Shown here: piece after piece, positions 6,749-8,429 of the stretch | Position numbering within the stretch: position 1 is the first letter of the stretch | How the letters are laid out: each line of letters opens with the position of its first letter | DNA from: CAZUHK01 sp964620345 | Lineage (GTDB): Bacteria > Planctomycetota > Phycisphaerae > Phycisphaerales > Zrk34 | DNA length: 8,429 nucleotides | Assembly (NCBI GenBank): GCA_964620345.1 | Contig: CAZUHK010000144.1 | Location: forward strand, 1-8,429 | Direction of reading: 5' to 3' | Translations under genes and position numbers: made by a program | Notes under the pieces: model-generated | The model's database searches: none | What the model saw: the letters and a program-made list of their open reading frames with translations, nothing else | Told to the model about the DNA's origin: nothing

Positions 6749-6939
6749 GTCGTTGAGCTCCACGCTGCGGTCCGGCCGGTCTGTGCCGCGAACGGCGCCG
6801 GCCCGCACAATCCGCCCTGCGCGCATCGCATGCACGCCGGCCGCGTGCCGCCGACCGACCGCGCAGGTGCGCGCGGAATCAGCAGTGCTTCGGCCCTATC
6901 CTGACGGTGGCATCGAGATTGCAACCCACTTCCCGCGCC

Positions 6940-8381
6940 ATGCAGTTCAACGGATACCAGACGGACGGCTTCTTCGACGAGTTGTTCGGCGTGCCGGGCA
7001 GGCCGCGCGAACACGCCAAGCTGTTGATCGACCTGATCGAACGGCTGCCGCCGGGCGAGTTGAAGCGTCGCCAGACCGCTGCCGAAGGGGCGCTGCTGCG
7101 GTTGGGCATCACGTTCACCGTCTACGGCGACGATACGGGCACCGAGCGAATCTTCCCGTTCGACATGGTGCCACGGATCATCGAATCTTCGGAATGGGAC
7201 CACATCGAGGCCGGCCTGTCGCAGCGCATCGAGGCGCTCAACTGCTTTCTCGACGACATCTACCACGACCAGCGGATCGTCACCGAGGGGGTGATCCCCG
7301 GGGATGTGATCGCCTCAGCCGCATCGTTCCGCCACCAGTGCATCGACCTGGACCCGCCGATGGGTCGGTGGTGCCACATCACCGGCACCGACCTGGTGCG
7401 CGGCGGCGACGGGGTGATGTACGTGCTCGAGGATAATCTGCGTTGCCCGTCGGGTGTGAGCTACGTGCTGGAGAACCGGCAGCTCATGAAGCAGACGTTC
7501 CCGCAGGTGTTCGAGGCGTCGGCGGTGCGCCCGGTGGCCGACTACGCGGTGCGGCTGCTGGAGACATTGCAGTACGTCGCACCCAATCACGCGGGCGAGG
7601 CGAAGGTCGTGGTGCTCACGCCGGGCATCTACAACTCGGCCTACTTCGAGCACTCGTTCCTCGCCCAGCAGATGGGCGTCGAACTGGTCGAAGGCCGCGA
7701 CCTGCTCGTCAGCGACAACCGGGTCTACATGCGGACCACGCAGGGCTTCGAGCACGTCGACGTGATCTACCGCCGCGTCGACGACGACTTCATCGATCCG
7801 AATTACTTCCGCGCCGACTCGCTGCTGGGCGTGCCGGGCCTGATGGACGCCTACCGGGCCGGCCACGTCGCGCTGGTCAACGCCCCGGGCACCGGCATCG
7901 CCGACGACAAGGTCGTGTACGCTTATGTGCCGAAGATGATCCAGTTCTACCTGGATGCCGAGCCGATTCTACCCAGCGTGCCGACGTATCTGTGCCGCGA
8001 GGACAACGCGCGCCANNNNNNNNNNAGCACGTGCTGGCCAATCTCGACAAGCTGGTGGTCAAGCCGGCCAACGAGTCCGGCGGCTACGGCATGCTCGTGG
8101 GCCCCCACGCCACGCAGGCCCAGCGGGACGAGATGGCCGATCGGATCAAGGCCAACCCGCGGAACTACATCGCCCAGCCGACGCTGCGACTGTCGCGCAT
8201 GCCGGTGATCGTGAACGATCACTTCGAGGGCCGCCACATCGACCTGCGGCCTTTCATTCTGTACGGTGAAAAGCCCTACGTCCTGCCCGGCGGGCTGACG
8301 CGCGTGGCGTTGAAGAAGGGCTCGCTGGTGGTCAACTCCAGCCAGGGCGGCGGCAGCAAGGACACGTGGGCGCTGCGCTAG
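6940..8381 (+). CDS. Circularly permuted type 2 ATP-grasp protein (interrupted by assembly gap)
   Basis: Member of the circularly permuted ATP-grasp family once called DUF404/DUF407, thought from comparative genomics to join amino acids or peptides using ATP. Residues 1-358 (to 8013) read in one frame and the last 117 (8028-8378) in another, with the 10 N between. Together with at least one missing residue this gives about 476, normal for the family. Family landmarks run in order: GFFDELFG, GITFTVYGDDTGTERIFPFD, a stretch QRIEALNCFLDDIYHDQ, the YVLEDNLRCPSGVSYVLENR block, LTPGIYNSAYFEHSFLAQ, DVIYRRVDDDFIDP, GTGIADDKVVYAYVP, then after the gap KLVVKPANESGGYGMLVGP, HIDLRPFILYG and SLVVNSSQGGGSKDTW. 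The start is uncertain: no ribosome binding site is clear, but ATG 6940 fits the family better than an in-frame GTG at 6907. It follows a terminator, so it should have its own promoter. Its usual partner genes would lie to the right. Confidence 0.9.
8016..8025. other. Assembly gap of 10 N inside the ATP-grasp gene
   Basis: Ten N separate two parts of one gene that read in different frames. The frame is restored if the true number of bases is 2, 5, 8 and so on, or if the flanks overlap by one base, which would make codons CGC CAG CAC (Arg-Gln-His). The run is most likely a scaffolding placeholder of arbitrary length, so the change of frame should not be read as a mutation. Confidence 0.95.
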
Positions 8382-8429
8382 CCCTTAAACAAGCGTATTG
8401 CAGGGGTTTGGGTTTGTCTTTTTCAGCGG

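Noticed and set aside
6897..6902. TATCCT as a -10 box for the ATP-grasp gene
   Set aside because: No matching -35 element lies at the right distance, so it cannot be told from chance in this GC-rich stretch.
6907..6909. GTG start for the ATP-grasp protein
   Set aside because: It has no ribosome binding site and adds 11 residues that do not look like the family's N-terminus; ATG 6940 is preferred, though it also lacks a clear site.
6689..6939. tRNA or small RNA gene in the gap after xerD
   Set aside because: No cloverleaf or T-loop sequence can be built; the only strong structure is the terminator at 6722-6748, and the rest is GC-rich with short chance stems such as CGCGC-AGGT-GCGCG at 6860-6873.

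Overview
The window is 8.4 kb of GC-rich bacterial DNA with every recognisable gene on the + strand. It holds seven genes, one cut by the window's left edge and one interrupted by a 10-base run of N. Two lipoproteins with clear lipoboxes, a Xer recombinase and a circularly permuted ATP-grasp protein point to a bacterium. An archaeal-type DNA topoisomerase VI pair in such a background, plus TolB-like propeller lipoproteins and high GC, suggests a planctomycete of the Phycisphaerae type. That placement is an inference from gene content, since no rRNA or other marker gene is present.

Layout. (1) 2-2967: top6B (5' end missing) and top6A, the two subunits of a type IIB topoisomerase, 53 bases apart and probably one operon. 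(2) 2968-3237: a non-coding stretch with a 14-bp perfect GC-rich hairpin and four GATAA/TTATC motifs, probably the boundary between transcription units. (3) 3238-6688: a likely four-gene operon made of a TolB-like six-blade propeller lipoprotein, a second lipoprotein with a CsgG/LpoB-like domain, a 76-residue protein of unknown function and a XerC/D-type tyrosine recombinase. It ends in a convincing intrinsic terminator at 6722-6748. (4) 6940-8381: a circularly permuted type 2 ATP-grasp protein (old name DUF404/DUF407), complete except for the assembly gap, which also shifts the apparent reading frame. The last 48 bases hold no gene start.

How the genes relate. Topoisomerase VI cuts and reseals both DNA strands with ATP, and XerD resolves chromosome dimers, so two parts of the window concern DNA topology and segregation. 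The two lipoproteins belong to the cell envelope. The ATP-grasp protein is usually the first gene of a small peptide-ligase-like cluster (alpha-E protein, transglutaminase-like protease, sometimes a proteasome-like hydrolase), whose other members would lie beyond the right edge.

I found no mobile element, CRISPR array, RNA gene or obvious new defence system. The most notable points are the bacterial topoisomerase VI with oppositely charged tails on its two subunits, a hairpin that hides the ribosome binding site of the 76-residue gene, and the uncharacterised small protein and lipoprotein upstream of xerD.
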